Below, piece by piece: positions 50,700-59,901 of a stretch of DNA of 64,000 bases. The DNA lies in assembly GCA_963665735.1 (NCBI GenBank), contig OY762444.1, positions 1,984,001 to 2,048,000 of the forward strand. Direction: 5' to 3'. The stretch comes from CATOSK01 sp963665735 (GTDB lineage: Bacteria; Chloroflexota; Dehalococcoidia; Lucifugimonadales; UBA3495). The stretch's first letter is position 1; each line of letters opens with the position of its first letter. A program made the translations under genes and the position numbers. The notes under the pieces were generated by a model. It was given only the letters and a program-made list of their open reading frames with translations. It had not been told where the DNA came from and made no database searches.

Positions 50700-52577
50700 C
50701 TAATGGATGCCGTCGAGGGCGCGGTCGAGGTTCAGGGCGGAGCTTATCAGGGCCAGGTGGGTGAAGGCTTGGGGGAAGTTGCCCAGGCTTTCGCCGCTGT
50801 GTCCGGTCTCTTCGGCGTAAAGTCCCAGGTGGTTGGCGTAGCCCAGCATCTTCTCGAACATTAGCTGGGCCTGGTCGAGACGGGCGGGGTCGGACCAGCC
50901 GGCGCGGGTCAGGGCCTCTACCAGCCAGAAGGTGCAGATGTTGAAGGTTCCTTCCTGGCCGGCCATGCCGTCGGGGGAACGCTCAACGTCGTAGCGGTAC
51001 ACCAAGCTGTTGGAGACCAGCCCACCCTCTTCCGGGGAACGGTTAATGGCGTCCAGGGTCTGAATCATGCGGGGGTCGTTGGGGGCCATGAAAAAGACCA
51101 GGGGCATGATGAGGTTGGAGGCGTCCAGGTTGTCGCTGCCGTAAGCCTGGACGAAGGCTTTGCGGTCTTCGTTCCAGCCCCGTTTCATAATGTCTTCGTA
51201 AATCAGGTCGCGGGTGCGGTGCCAGCGTTCCCGGTCGGCGGGGAAGGAACGGCCGTCGGCGACGCGCAAGGCCCGGTCAAGAGCAACCCAGCACATCAGC
51301 TTGGAATAGACGAAGTGGTCCTGGCCGCTGCGGATTTCCCAGATGCCTTCGTCGGGGCGCTGCCAGTTGTCGCAGACCCAGTTAATCAACCGGCGCAGGT
51401 GGTCCCAGAAGTCGTAGGAAATGGGGTGGCCGTAGCGGTTGTAGAGATAAACGGCGTCCATTAACTCGCCGTAGATGTCCAGCTGGAGTTGGTCATAGGC
51501 GCCGTTGCCGATACGCACCGGGCGGGAACCGCGGTAGCCGTCCAGGTGGGTCAAAGCGTCTTCGAGCAGGTGGTGGCGTCCGTCAATGCCGTACATGATT
51601 TGGAGAGCCTCATCCGGTTCAAGCTCGGTAATGCGGGCCTCAACCCAGTTCATAAACCGGGTGGCCTCGTCGGTAAAGCCGATGCGGAGCAGGGCGTAGA
51701 GGGTAAAAGCGGCGTCGCGAATCCAGGTGTAGCGGTAGTCCCAATTGCGTTCACCGCCCATTTCCTCGGGGAGGCTGCAAGTGGGGGCGGCGATGATGGC
51801 GCCGGTGGGGTGGTAGGTTAGGAGTTTCAGCACCAAGGCGGAGCGTTCCACGATTTCCCGCCAGCGGCCCCGGTAGGTGCACTGGGACAGCCAACGGCGC
51901 CAGTAGGTAACGGTGTCCTCGAAAATGCGCTGACTTTCGTCCTGGGAGAAGGGCGGGAGGTAGTCGCCGCACTTTTCGCAAACGTCGCCGATGGCGAAGG
52001 CGACGGTCTGGCCTTCGCGCAGGGTAAATTCGGCCACCATGCCCTCGCCGGGGGGAGAGTCGTAGTCGGGGAGGCAGCGTTCCAGGGGGACGTTGGCGGA
52101 CAACTGGAGCCAGGTGGGACTGTAATCGGGGACGAAGTAGGCGCCGGAATCCGCCAGTTCGACTACCTTGTGGGTGTCACGCCCGTAGTCGAAGGCCGGG
52201 AAACATTCCATGCGGAACCGCATGGAGCCGCGGACGACGTTGACCCGGCGCACCAGTTCGTTGTGTTCGTGGTCGTATTGGGACTGGTCGGTCTCCATTG
52301 GCATGAAGTCGGTGACTTCGCCGACGCCGTCGGGGGAGAGGAACCGGGTGACCAGCACGTTGGTCTGGGGCCAGTAGATTTGCTTTTGGTTCAGGCCGGC
52401 GGTGGTGGGGGCGATTCGGAAATGGCCGCCCCTGGTATCGTCGAGGATGGCGCCGAAAACGCTGGGGGAGTCGAAGCCGGGCATACAGAACCAGTCAATG
52501 GAGCCGTTCATGCCCACCAGGGCGACGGTGTGCATATTGCCGATGACGCCGTAGTTCTCGATTGGCTGATAGCCCAT
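50700..52577 (-). CDS. Glycoside hydrolase family 15 protein (glucoamylase/trehalase-like)
   Basis: 625 residues. The N-terminal beta-sandwich starts PIENYGVIGNMHTVALVGMNGSIDWFCMP, typical of bacterial GH15. The (alpha/alpha)6 barrel includes ERNWDYRYTWIRDAAFTL, the acid region QRPDEGIWEIRSG and EGTFNICTFWLVEAL. Such enzymes hydrolyse alpha-glucosides, often trehalose or isomaltose-type substrates; they are cytosolic here as no signal is seen. It lies between the two unusual permeases, but the sharing of function is unproven. Confidence 0.92.
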   Translation of the reverse strand: MGYQPIENYGVIGNMHTVALVGMNGSIDWFCMPGFDSPSVFGAILDDTRGGHFRIAPTTAGLNQKQIYWPQTNVLVTRFLSPDGVGEVTDFMPMETDQSQYDHEHNELVRRVNVVRGSMRFRMECFPAFDYGRDTHKVVELADSGAYFVPDYSPTWLQLSANVPLERCLPDYDSPPGEGMVAEFTLREGQTVAFAIGDVCEKCGDYLPPFSQDESQRIFEDTVTYWRRWLSQCTYRGRWREIVERSALVLKLLTYHPTGAIIAAPTCSLPEEMGGERNWDYRYTWIRDAAFTLYALLRIGFTDEATRFMNWVEARITELEPDEALQIMYGIDGRHHLLEDALTHLDGYRGSRPVRIGNGAYDQLQLDIYGELMDAVYLYNRYGHPISYDFWDHLRRLINWVCDNWQRPDEGIWEIRSGQDHFVYSKLMCWVALDRALRVADGRSFPADRERWHRTRDLIYEDIMKRGWNEDRKAFVQAYGSDNLDASNLIMPLVFFMAPNDPRMIQTLDAINRSPEEGGLVSNSLVYRYDVERSPDGMAGQEGTFNICTFWLVEALTRAGWSDPARLDQAQLMFEKMLGYANHLGLYAEETGHSGESLGNFPQAFTHLALISSALNLDRALDGIH

Positions 52578-52762
52578 GCCGGACCCTCGGTTGAAGGAAT
52601 TGGCGGGCCGGGCCGGCCCACCCTGGCCGTCGCAACGGCGTTACTATATTAACAGGATGCAACCGGCGATGGTCAGGGGTTTGGGTTGAATCGTTGGGCG
52701 GTTTCACATTCCCGGACGGCGATGGTTTTCCCGCCAAACTCCGTGCGGGGCGGCGCGCCCGG

Positions 52763-52771
52763 TGGTATAAT
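52763..52771 (+). promoter_or_regulatory. Extended -10 promoter of the coiled-coil gene
   Basis: TGGTATAAT about 20 bases before the ATG at 52792, with GAAGGAG between. The leader would be only about 14 bases. Confidence 0.6.
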
Positions 52772-52791
52772 CAGCCCACCGAAGGAGTCCC

Positions 52792-53559
52792 ATGACAACC
52801 ATCAACGACATCGCCGACCTGGTGCGCATAATCCGTGAACAACCGGAATGGGCTGATACCCTGCGGGGCATCCTCCTGGGCCGGGAACTTCTGGAACTGC
52901 CGGAACGGTTTGCCCGTTTCGTAGAGGCCACCGAGCGCAACTTTGAGGTGGTCAACGCCCGCCTGGAACAGCTGGAGGCCGGCCAACAACAGCTGGAGGC
53001 CGGCCAACAACGGCTGGAAACCGAGTTGGTGGATTTCAAGGACAGCGTGAACCGGCGGCTGGACCGGATGGACGGACGGCTGGACCGGATGGATGGACGC
53101 ATGGACCGGATGGACGGACGCATGGATAATGCCTTAGGAACCCTCTACGAGTTACACATCGGGAAAAACCTCCAAAGCATCGCCGGTCAAAAACTTGGAC
53201 TCCGCAGCGCCAGGGTACTTCACGGCTCTCCCACCGGCAGCGATTTGCCGTTCCTCCGCCGTTCCGAATCGGCGGTGGATAGGGGCCTAATTACCTGGGA
53301 GCAGCACGACCTCCTTTGGAATGCCGATTTCATCGTCACCGGACGCAGTAGGGCCGATGGAACCCCCGTGCAGGCCGTCGGCGAGGCCAGCATCACCGCC
53401 GGCAACGACGACATTGACCGCGCCCAGGAACGGGCCGACATCCTGGCTGCCTTGACCGGCCAGCCGGCAACCCCCGTCGTCGTCTGCGCCAACATTGACG
53501 ACGAGCGGGAACGGCGAGCCCGGGACCAAGGCGTCACCGTCGTCCTGGCCCCCCAATAG
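52792..53559 (+). CDS. Coiled-coil protein with PD-(D/E)XK-like C-terminal domain
   Basis: 255 residues. N-terminal helices, then short internal repeats: LEAGQQ(Q/R) three-heptad type (about 61-75) and RMDGR(L/M)D repeated four times (about 90-112), a long coiled coil. The C-terminal half holds DFIVTGRSRADGT...AVGEASITAGNDD with the D...ExS pattern of restriction-like nucleases, followed by AQERADILAALTG. Similar proteins in cyanobacteria and Chloroflexota are annotated DUF3782-like or hypothetical. Nuclease activity is not established. Confidence 0.7.
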   Translation: MTTINDIADLVRIIREQPEWADTLRGILLGRELLELPERFARFVEATERNFEVVNARLEQLEAGQQQLEAGQQRLETELVDFKDSVNRRLDRMDGRLDRMDGRMDRMDGRMDNALGTLYELHIGKNLQSIAGQKLGLRSARVLHGSPTGSDLPFLRRSESAVDRGLITWEQHDLLWNADFIVTGRSRADGTPVQAVGEASITAGNDDIDRAQERADILAALTGQPATPVVVCANIDDERERRARDQGVTVVLAPQ

Positions 53560-53841
53560 CCCCTACCAGGGACATCCCCCAAGGCGAAAATCCCCGCGCG
53601 CATCGCCTTCATCCCCTCCCCTGTTCAGGACGATTGCAAAGTCCGCCGCCCAAGGATGGGAGGTGGTTCGGGACGGGGTTACATACCTCCGACGTGAGGT
53701 TCACCCCCATCCTAACCTTGCCCCGTCAAGGGGGAAGGGACTATTGAAACACCTCCCAACACTGTTCCTACCGGCTTTGCAATCGTCCTGTCTCCCTATT
53801 AGGGAGAGGGTGACACTCCCCTCCCCCTTGACTGCACAGCG

Positions 53842-55590
53842 CTACTGGTCCACGTGGCAACTGATGATGTCTATTCCGTGATACTTGCGGTGGTGCACCG
53901 ATGAGGCGTAGTGGCGGAGGATGCGGATGGACAATTCCTGTTCGTCTGCCAGCGACTGGTCCTGGCCCAGATAGGCCACCCGGTTCTCGATATTCCCCTG
54001 GATGGCGTCGCCGGAAGCGACTACGATTTCAAGCTCCGCGGAGGCACCGTCGGGGCGAATGGTGGCAACCAACCGGCGCTTTTGCTCTACAGGGCCGGCG
54101 CTGTCCTGGTCAATCTCTTCATTGAGCAGGCTAAGTATGACCTCTTCTCCCACCAGGCGCAGCCGGTCTTTCCCGGCCTCCGGCCAGGAATGTTTGTCGG
54201 CGAACCGGCTGAGGAAATCGTCCATGTCGTTCAGGGAGGACTCGGACAGGTCAATCTGGAGCTTGCTGGCGCGAAAACCGGATAATTCGGTGAATGCGGT
54301 CATGGCCATGGCCGCCATTCCGCCCATGACGATGGGACTGCCGGCCAGATGACTGGCAACCCCATCGAAGAATCCGCTCAAAGCCCCGGCGGACAGGCCC
54401 AACACCATAGAGACCCCGGCGATGGCCGTCTTCTTCTGGTCAACCTGGCCGGCAAAGACCGTTTTCGCGCCCTCGATAAAAAGATTGCCGAAGATGATGA
54501 CGTAAACCGCGCTAACCACCGGGCTGGGAATGGCGACCAATACGGCCAGCAGCTTGGAAAAGAAGGCGACGGCTATGGTCAACAGTCCCAGATATATCCC
54601 GACGCTCCTGGCGGCGATGCCGTTAAAGCCGATATAGACCACGGTGGTTGACCAGGGCGCGGCGACAGTCAAGGTTCCCAGGAGGCCGGAAAGCAAGGTT
54701 CCCACGCCGTAAACATTCATGCCCCCCTGCACCGCGCGGAAGTCAACGGCGGATTGATTGCGGTAGGAGGCGTGGTAAATTACCGATAAGTCGCCCACCG
54801 CTTTCATAAAGGCGGTGAGATTCACGAACACAAAGACCGGGAGCAACGCCCAGAACTCCGGGCCAAAGGCCAGGTCCAGCCCCGGCCACCCGGTTTGGGG
54901 CAGGCGCAGCCACGGAGTATCAAATATGATGCCAGCGTCGTAACTGCCCAGGGGCATGGCTACAATCAGACCGACGGCTACGGTGACGGGCAAAATCCAC
55001 ATCCGCCAGGCCGGTCTTTCGTGCAGGGATATGAAGATACCGGCGGCCAAAGCCGCTATTCCCGGGGCCAGGAAAAGGGCCGTTGATTGGCCTTCCGCCG
55101 GAACGACGGCCCGGTTGATGATGAAAGGCACCGCCGAAACCGCCACCAGCATTACCACTATGCCGCTGACCGTCTGGGTAAATATGCGGCGCAGGGAGGC
55201 CAGGCGCAGGGTCAAAACGGATTGAACCAGGGTAGAGGCCACCACCAGGCTGGCCAGCAAACCGGGGCCTCCGGCGTGGAGGGCCAAGGCGCAAACCGCC
55301 AGGAAGGGGACATTGAAGTTGGCGACAACTAGGCCGCCGGAGCCGAAATGCCGCAGCCGGAGGGTTTGCAGAATCATGCTGGCCCCGGTGACTGCCAGCG
55401 CCGTAAATGTCACCCATGACAGATAGGCTTCGGACTCGCCGGAGGCCCGCACCACCAGCGCGGTCAGCATGATGAGGCCGATGGTGTTGGGTATGAATAT
55501 CTGGACAGCCGAGGCTATCGCCAGCAGCGGCGGACACTTCTCATCCGGTTGGTACTGGATTCCGGGGCGTCGGTGGGCTTTTCCGAACAT
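53842..55590 (-). CDS. NCS2-type permease with C-terminal GHKL/RsbW-like domain, copy 2
   Basis: 582 residues. The permease part (about 1-440) begins YQPDEKCPPLLAIASAVQIF and has DFRAVQGGMNVYGVGTLLSGLLG and GIAARSVGIYLGLL, equivalent to NCS2 transport helices, but the substrate motif QN is missing. Residues about 442-582 (LNDMDDFLSRFADKHSWPEAGKDRLRLVGEE...LSIRILRHYASSVHHRKYHGIDIISCHV) form an HATPase-like tail lacking Asn in the N-box and clear G-boxes. The substrate is unknown. It is transcribed away from the Cache gene. Confidence 0.82.
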   Translation of the reverse strand: MFGKAHRRPGIQYQPDEKCPPLLAIASAVQIFIPNTIGLIMLTALVVRASGESEAYLSWVTFTALAVTGASMILQTLRLRHFGSGGLVVANFNVPFLAVCALALHAGGPGLLASLVVASTLVQSVLTLRLASLRRIFTQTVSGIVVMLVAVSAVPFIINRAVVPAEGQSTALFLAPGIAALAAGIFISLHERPAWRMWILPVTVAVGLIVAMPLGSYDAGIIFDTPWLRLPQTGWPGLDLAFGPEFWALLPVFVFVNLTAFMKAVGDLSVIYHASYRNQSAVDFRAVQGGMNVYGVGTLLSGLLGTLTVAAPWSTTVVYIGFNGIAARSVGIYLGLLTIAVAFFSKLLAVLVAIPSPVVSAVYVIIFGNLFIEGAKTVFAGQVDQKKTAIAGVSMVLGLSAGALSGFFDGVASHLAGSPIVMGGMAAMAMTAFTELSGFRASKLQIDLSESSLNDMDDFLSRFADKHSWPEAGKDRLRLVGEEVILSLLNEEIDQDSAGPVEQKRRLVATIRPDGASAELEIVVASGDAIQGNIENRVAYLGQDQSLADEQELSIRILRHYASSVHHRKYHGIDIISCHVDQ

Positions 55591-56027
55591 TTAGATAAAA
55601 CCCCAAGCCGCGATAGCGCGACGATAAATCGCCGCTGCCGGCTGCACTGGGGGGATTTTATCATCATCCACCATTCACGCGGGGATAAGTCCGCCGAATA
55701 GGTCAGGGCCTTTCGATTGTTGCAGTGTTCACCCCAATGTTACCTTGAACGAAGTGAAGGGTCTAACATTCCAAGGGTAAGGCGACCCCTTCGACTATGC
55801 TCAGGACAGGGTTGGCGAAGGCAAGAATTTTAGATTCTTCGCTATGCTCAGAATAGCATGGGGATTGCTTAGAATGACATACTTGGGACATTGACCGAAA
55901 ATCAAAAAACCCTGCTCCGAATAGATGCACTAGAAATCATTTTATGGACATGATACCGTGTATTAAGGGCAATACATTAGTCCCCGTTGAATCAACCAGG
56001 GGACACCAAACGGGAGGGGTCTGATTC
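55591..56027. repeat. Intergenic region between divergent genes
   Basis: A composite inverted repeat (about 55735-55880) with GAACGAAGTGAAGGGTCTAACATT on the left, CGACTATGCTCAGGACAGGG in the middle and AATTTTAGATTCTTCGCTATGCTCAG on the right. AT-rich sequence at about 55880-55980 probably carries the Cache-gene promoter, but no clear -35/-10 pair could be chosen. GGGAGGGG lies before the ATG. Confidence 0.65.
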
Positions 56028-59000
56028 ATGTTGCGAACCGGGCGAGGGCACAAAGCGGGGGCCAACGGCACAAAACGGAATAACCGGCGAGCGCCGGCCG
56101 GGGTCAGAGCATTGTTCTTGTTTCTGTTGGCGGCTTCCTTTGCGGCCTTGGTAGCTGCCTGCGGGGAAGACCCTTCGCCAACGGCAGTCCCCGCGCCAAC
56201 CGCGGCCCCGCAGCCGGCGCCGGCCGCTACTACGGCTCCGCAACCGACGCCAACGGCTACGACAGCCCCGCAACCGACGCCCGCGCCCGCGCCTGCGCCG
56301 ACGGCCACCCCGCAACCGACTCCGGCGCCCACGGCCACCCCGACTCCGGAGCCGACGCCGATGCCAGCGCCTACGCCGGCGCCCGAACCTCAACCTGACG
56401 AGACGGAAGCCGAGGCCGCCACCCGCGCCTATATAACGAGCGCCATTGAATACTACGGAGAGAACGGGCCGGACGCCACCGTCGAGTTCTACAAGTCTCC
56501 GGCGGGTATCCAGAACGGGCTGATGCTGACCCTCGTGGACAAATCCGAAGGCAAATTGCTGATTTACCCAACCCTTCCCTCTCTGGAAGGCCAATACGTT
56601 GGCCCAGGCTCGTCATTTCCCGGCCTCGCGGGGTTGCTGAGAGCTGCCTCCGCGGAGGGTTACTGGACTAATTTTCGGAGCATAAACCCGGTCACCAAGC
56701 AGGAAGAACCACGGCGCATTTTGGCCGTGCTTCACGATGGCCTGGTGTTCTTTGCCAGCCATTCGATCCTGACGGAGGATGTAGCGGATTCCACCCAGGA
56801 ATACGTGGAAAAGGCCATAGCCAGGTACGAAAAGGACGAGCTGGAGGCGACCATCGAGCATTACAACAGCCTGGACAGCCTGGACGGGCAGTTCTACCTG
56901 TTCCTTATCGGCGCCGACGACAACTACCTGGCTCATCCCATCTTTCCCCACCTCATCGGGTCTGACATCAAGGACGTGGTGGGTTCCGACGGGCAGGAAT
57001 TGGGCCAGGAGATAGCCGAGGCCACCGAAGAAGGCATCTGGGTGGAATACCTGTGGCCCCATCCCGTATCGCGGAAGGAGCAACAAAAGGTCACTTGGGC
57101 CGTCCGCCACGACGGGCTGATATTCGCCTCCGGTTATTACGCCGGCGGCCTCGAGGTCGAGGTTCCGCCCTGGCAGGACGCCGACCCCCGGGAATACACC
57201 GTCCAGTACGTGAACCGGGCCATTGAGCGTTACGAGCAGGACGGGCTGGAATCCATGCTCAACTACTACAACAGCGTCGCCAGCTTTGAAGGCGAATGGT
57301 ATCTCTTCGCCACAGACGAAAACGACATCTATCACGTCCATCCCCTGCTGCCCGGGCTGATAGGGAAGGACATCAAGGACGTGGTGGGTTCGGACGGTTA
57401 CGAATTAGGCAAGGAACTGGCCAAGGCCACCGAGGAAGGCGTTTGGGTGGAATACCTGTGGCCGCACCCGGTAACGCTGAAAGAGGTTCCCAAGGTGGGT
57501 TACGCGGTGCGCCGAGACGGGATGCTCTTCGCCTCCGGCTACTACGTTCAGGTTGACGACCCGCCGGCCCATACCCAAGCCTACGTGCAACAAGCTATCG
57601 AGTACTACCAGGCCAACGGGCTGGAATCCACCATCGCCCATTACAACAGCCAGGACAGCGTTGACGGCCAGTGGAGCTTGACCCTGGCGGATAAGAAGGA
57701 CATCGTGCGCGTCGCTATCCTGACGCCCGGACTGGTAGGCACCGACTTGAAAGACCTGGGCGCGGGGGCGATTCGTCAGATTGGCAAAGAATTCGCGGCG
57801 GCCACCGAGAGGGGCCGCTGGGTGAGCCACGTCTTCCCCAACATACGGTCTTCGGAGACCCTGTACGCCCATAATTGGGTCATCCGCCACGATGGGCTGC
57901 TTTTCATGTCGCGCTACTACGACGACAGTCCGGAAGTGCCGGACACGGCGAAGACTGATGACGCGCTGACGCTGGCCTACGTTCAAAAGGCGATAGGTCG
58001 GTACGAGAGGGAAGGGCTGGATGCGACGGTCGCCTACTACAACAGCGAAGAGAGCGTGGAGGGCGAGCGTGGACTCCGAATCTACGACGCCGCAACCCAG
58101 ACGATGCTGGCGTCTGGGTTGTTCCCGGTGGAAAGAGGAGAGAAACGTCTCTCTATCGGTTCCCTGTCCGAGCTGGTGAAATTCTTCGAGGGGGCAACTG
58201 AGGAGGCGCGGTGGTTGGATAAAGTGGGCCACGACAGGAATTTCCAAGATGTTCCCAAGCGTGTAGTCGCGATACTTCATGACGGGCTGGTGTTCTCCGC
58301 CAGCCACGTTACCCTCCAGGAAAATGTGGCTGAGGCCACCAAGCATTACGTGAGCAGGGCGATAGCCCGCTACGACGAAGAGGGACTGGACGCGACAGTG
58401 GCCCATTTCAACAGCCAGGAAAGCCTAGATGGGAACTTCTATCTGTTCCTCATCGGGGCGGACGACATCTACGTTGCCCATCCGATATTCCCACACCTGA
58501 TAGGAACGGACATAAAGGACGTGGTGGGTTCGGACGGGCAGGAACTGGGCAAGGAGATAGCGCAGGCGACCGAGGACGGGATATGGGTTGAGTACCTATG
58601 GCCCAACCCTATTACACGGATTGAGGAGTACAAGACCACCTGGGCTATCCGGCACAACGGGCTGATATTCGCGTCGGGCTACTACACGGCCGGGGATGAG
58701 GTATTGGAGACGCCGTGGAAGGATGCCGACCCGCGCGAGTACACAGTGGATTACGTGGACCGCGCTATCGCTCGGTACGAGAGGGACGGTCCGGACGCGA
58801 TGAAGGCGTACTACAACAGCGTGGCGAGTTTTGAGGGCCAGTGGTATCTGTTCGCGATGGACGAGAACGACATATACATCGTTCATTCGCTGCTTCCGCG
58901 CCTGATAGGAACGGACATAAAGGACGTGGTGGGTTCGGACGGGTATGAGTTGGGCAAGGAGATAGCGAAGGCGACGGAGGAGGGCATCTGGGTGGAATAT

Positions 59001-59480
59001 CTGTGGCCCCATCCGGTGACGCTTAGGGACGCTCCCAAGGTTGGGTACGCCAAACGGCACGACGGCATGATATTCGCTTCGGGCTACTATCCGGAAGTCT
59101 CAGATCCCAGGGCGTACACCGAAGATTACGTGCAGACGGCGATAGACTACTACGAGGCGAATGGGCTGGATGCGACGGTCGCCTACTACAACAGTCAGGA
59201 AAGCGTGGATGGACAGTGGTACCTGATCCTCGCGGACGGCTCGGACGGCATCGGCTTGGTACATCCGATTACGTCCATAGCAGTTGGCAAAGACATCAGG
59301 ATTCTCAAGGGCTTCATAGCTGGAGAGCCAGTCGGCGAGTTGATTTTCAACGCGCCAGAGGAAGGACACTGGTTCGAATTCCTGTTCGCTCTCTCCAACA
59401 CGTCGGAGATATTGACCAAGCATATGTGGTCAATCCGACACGCCGGGCTGATATTCACGTCGGGCTACTACGCCGACTAG
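56028..59480 (+). CDS. Lipoprotein with eight tandem Cache-like modules
   Basis: 1150 residues. The signal peptide (positive RRAPAGVR, hydrophobic LFLFLLAASFAALVA) ends at lipobox Cys 45. A Pro/Thr/Ala-rich tether spans about 48-122. Eight modules of about 112 residues follow at 135-246, 259-371, 394-507, 519-631, 651-760, 774-886, 909-1021 and 1034-1148. Each starts (Y)VxxAIxxY and ends (H)DGLIFASGYY, and the better ones carry AHPIFPHLIG, DIKDVVGSDG and GIWVEYLWPHP, matching single-Cache ligand-sensing domains. Modules 1 to 4 resemble 5 to 8 in order. No transmembrane, kinase or methyl-accepting part exists, so it is probably an extracellular multivalent binder. Confidence 0.85.
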   Translation: MLRTGRGHKAGANGTKRNNRRAPAGVRALFLFLLAASFAALVAACGEDPSPTAVPAPTAAPQPAPAATTAPQPTPTATTAPQPTPAPAPAPTATPQPTPAPTATPTPEPTPMPAPTPAPEPQPDETEAEAATRAYITSAIEYYGENGPDATVEFYKSPAGIQNGLMLTLVDKSEGKLLIYPTLPSLEGQYVGPGSSFPGLAGLLRAASAEGYWTNFRSINPVTKQEEPRRILAVLHDGLVFFASHSILTEDVADSTQEYVEKAIARYEKDELEATIEHYNSLDSLDGQFYLFLIGADDNYLAHPIFPHLIGSDIKDVVGSDGQELGQEIAEATEEGIWVEYLWPHPVSRKEQQKVTWAVRHDGLIFASGYYAGGLEVEVPPWQDADPREYTVQYVNRAIERYEQDGLESMLNYYNSVASFEGEWYLFATDENDIYHVHPLLPGLIGKDIKDVVGSDGYELGKELAKATEEGVWVEYLWPHPVTLKEVPKVGYAVRRDGMLFASGYYVQVDDPPAHTQAYVQQAIEYYQANGLESTIAHYNSQDSVDGQWSLTLADKKDIVRVAILTPGLVGTDLKDLGAGAIRQIGKEFAAATERGRWVSHVFPNIRSSETLYAHNWVIRHDGLLFMSRYYDDSPEVPDTAKTDDALTLAYVQKAIGRYEREGLDATVAYYNSEESVEGERGLRIYDAATQTMLASGLFPVERGEKRLSIGSLSELVKFFEGATEEARWLDKVGHDRNFQDVPKRVVAILHDGLVFSASHVTLQENVAEATKHYVSRAIARYDEEGLDATVAHFNSQESLDGNFYLFLIGADDIYVAHPIFPHLIGTDIKDVVGSDGQELGKEIAQATEDGIWVEYLWPNPITRIEEYKTTWAIRHNGLIFASGYYTAGDEVLETPWKDADPREYTVDYVDRAIARYERDGPDAMKAYYNSVASFEGQWYLFAMDENDIYIVHSLLPRLIGTDIKDVVGSDGYELGKEIAKATEEGIWVEYLWPHPVTLRDAPKVGYAKRHDGMIFASGYYPEVSDPRAYTEDYVQTAIDYYEANGLDATVAYYNSQESVDGQWYLILADGSDGIGLVHPITSIAVGKDIRILKGFIAGEPVGELIFNAPEEGHWFEFLFALSNTSEILTKHMWSIRHAGLIFTSGYYAD

Positions 59481-59901
59481 CCCGGCGTTCCCGACTCTGC
59501 CAACTGACCGATGACGCCCTGACCCGCGCCGGCGCGGGTCAGGGGTTTAGGTTGAATCGTTGGCGGTTTGGCGGTGGCGGCATGGTTCCGCCGCAACCCC
59601 GCCCGTGGAATGGGCGGGGTTTTGATTTTCCGTCCACCCGTGAATATGTAATTCTGAGCAAAGCGAAGAATCTAAAATTCTTGCCTTCGACAACGCGGCC
59701 TTGCCAGAATGATTCTAGACCCTTCACTTCGTTCAGGGTGACATGGATGGGGTTGAGGGAAACAATAAAAACGACACTGCTGGAATGAGGGAGAGGATGG
59801 AATCGTCCGGCGGACAAAGGTAGAATAGCCGCCGCCAACAAGGGTATATTATCCGGGGCAATTGCGGGAGGCCGGCCCCGCAATGGTGGGATTGCGCCGG
59901 G
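59481..59901. repeat. Intergenic region after the Cache gene
   Basis: It contains the palindrome CTGACCCGCGCCGGCGCGGG at about 59519-59542, the terminator noted separately, then a TCTAAAATT/TTCTAGACCC composite repeat (about 59650-59745) with CTGAGCAAAGCGAAG and CTTCACTTCGTTCAG arms. No gene is visible. Confidence 0.65.
59595..59630 (+). terminator. Rho-independent terminator after the Cache gene
   Basis: An AACCCCGCCC/GGGCGGGGTT stem with a 7-base loop followed by TTGATTTT, 115 bases after the stop. Confidence 0.75.
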
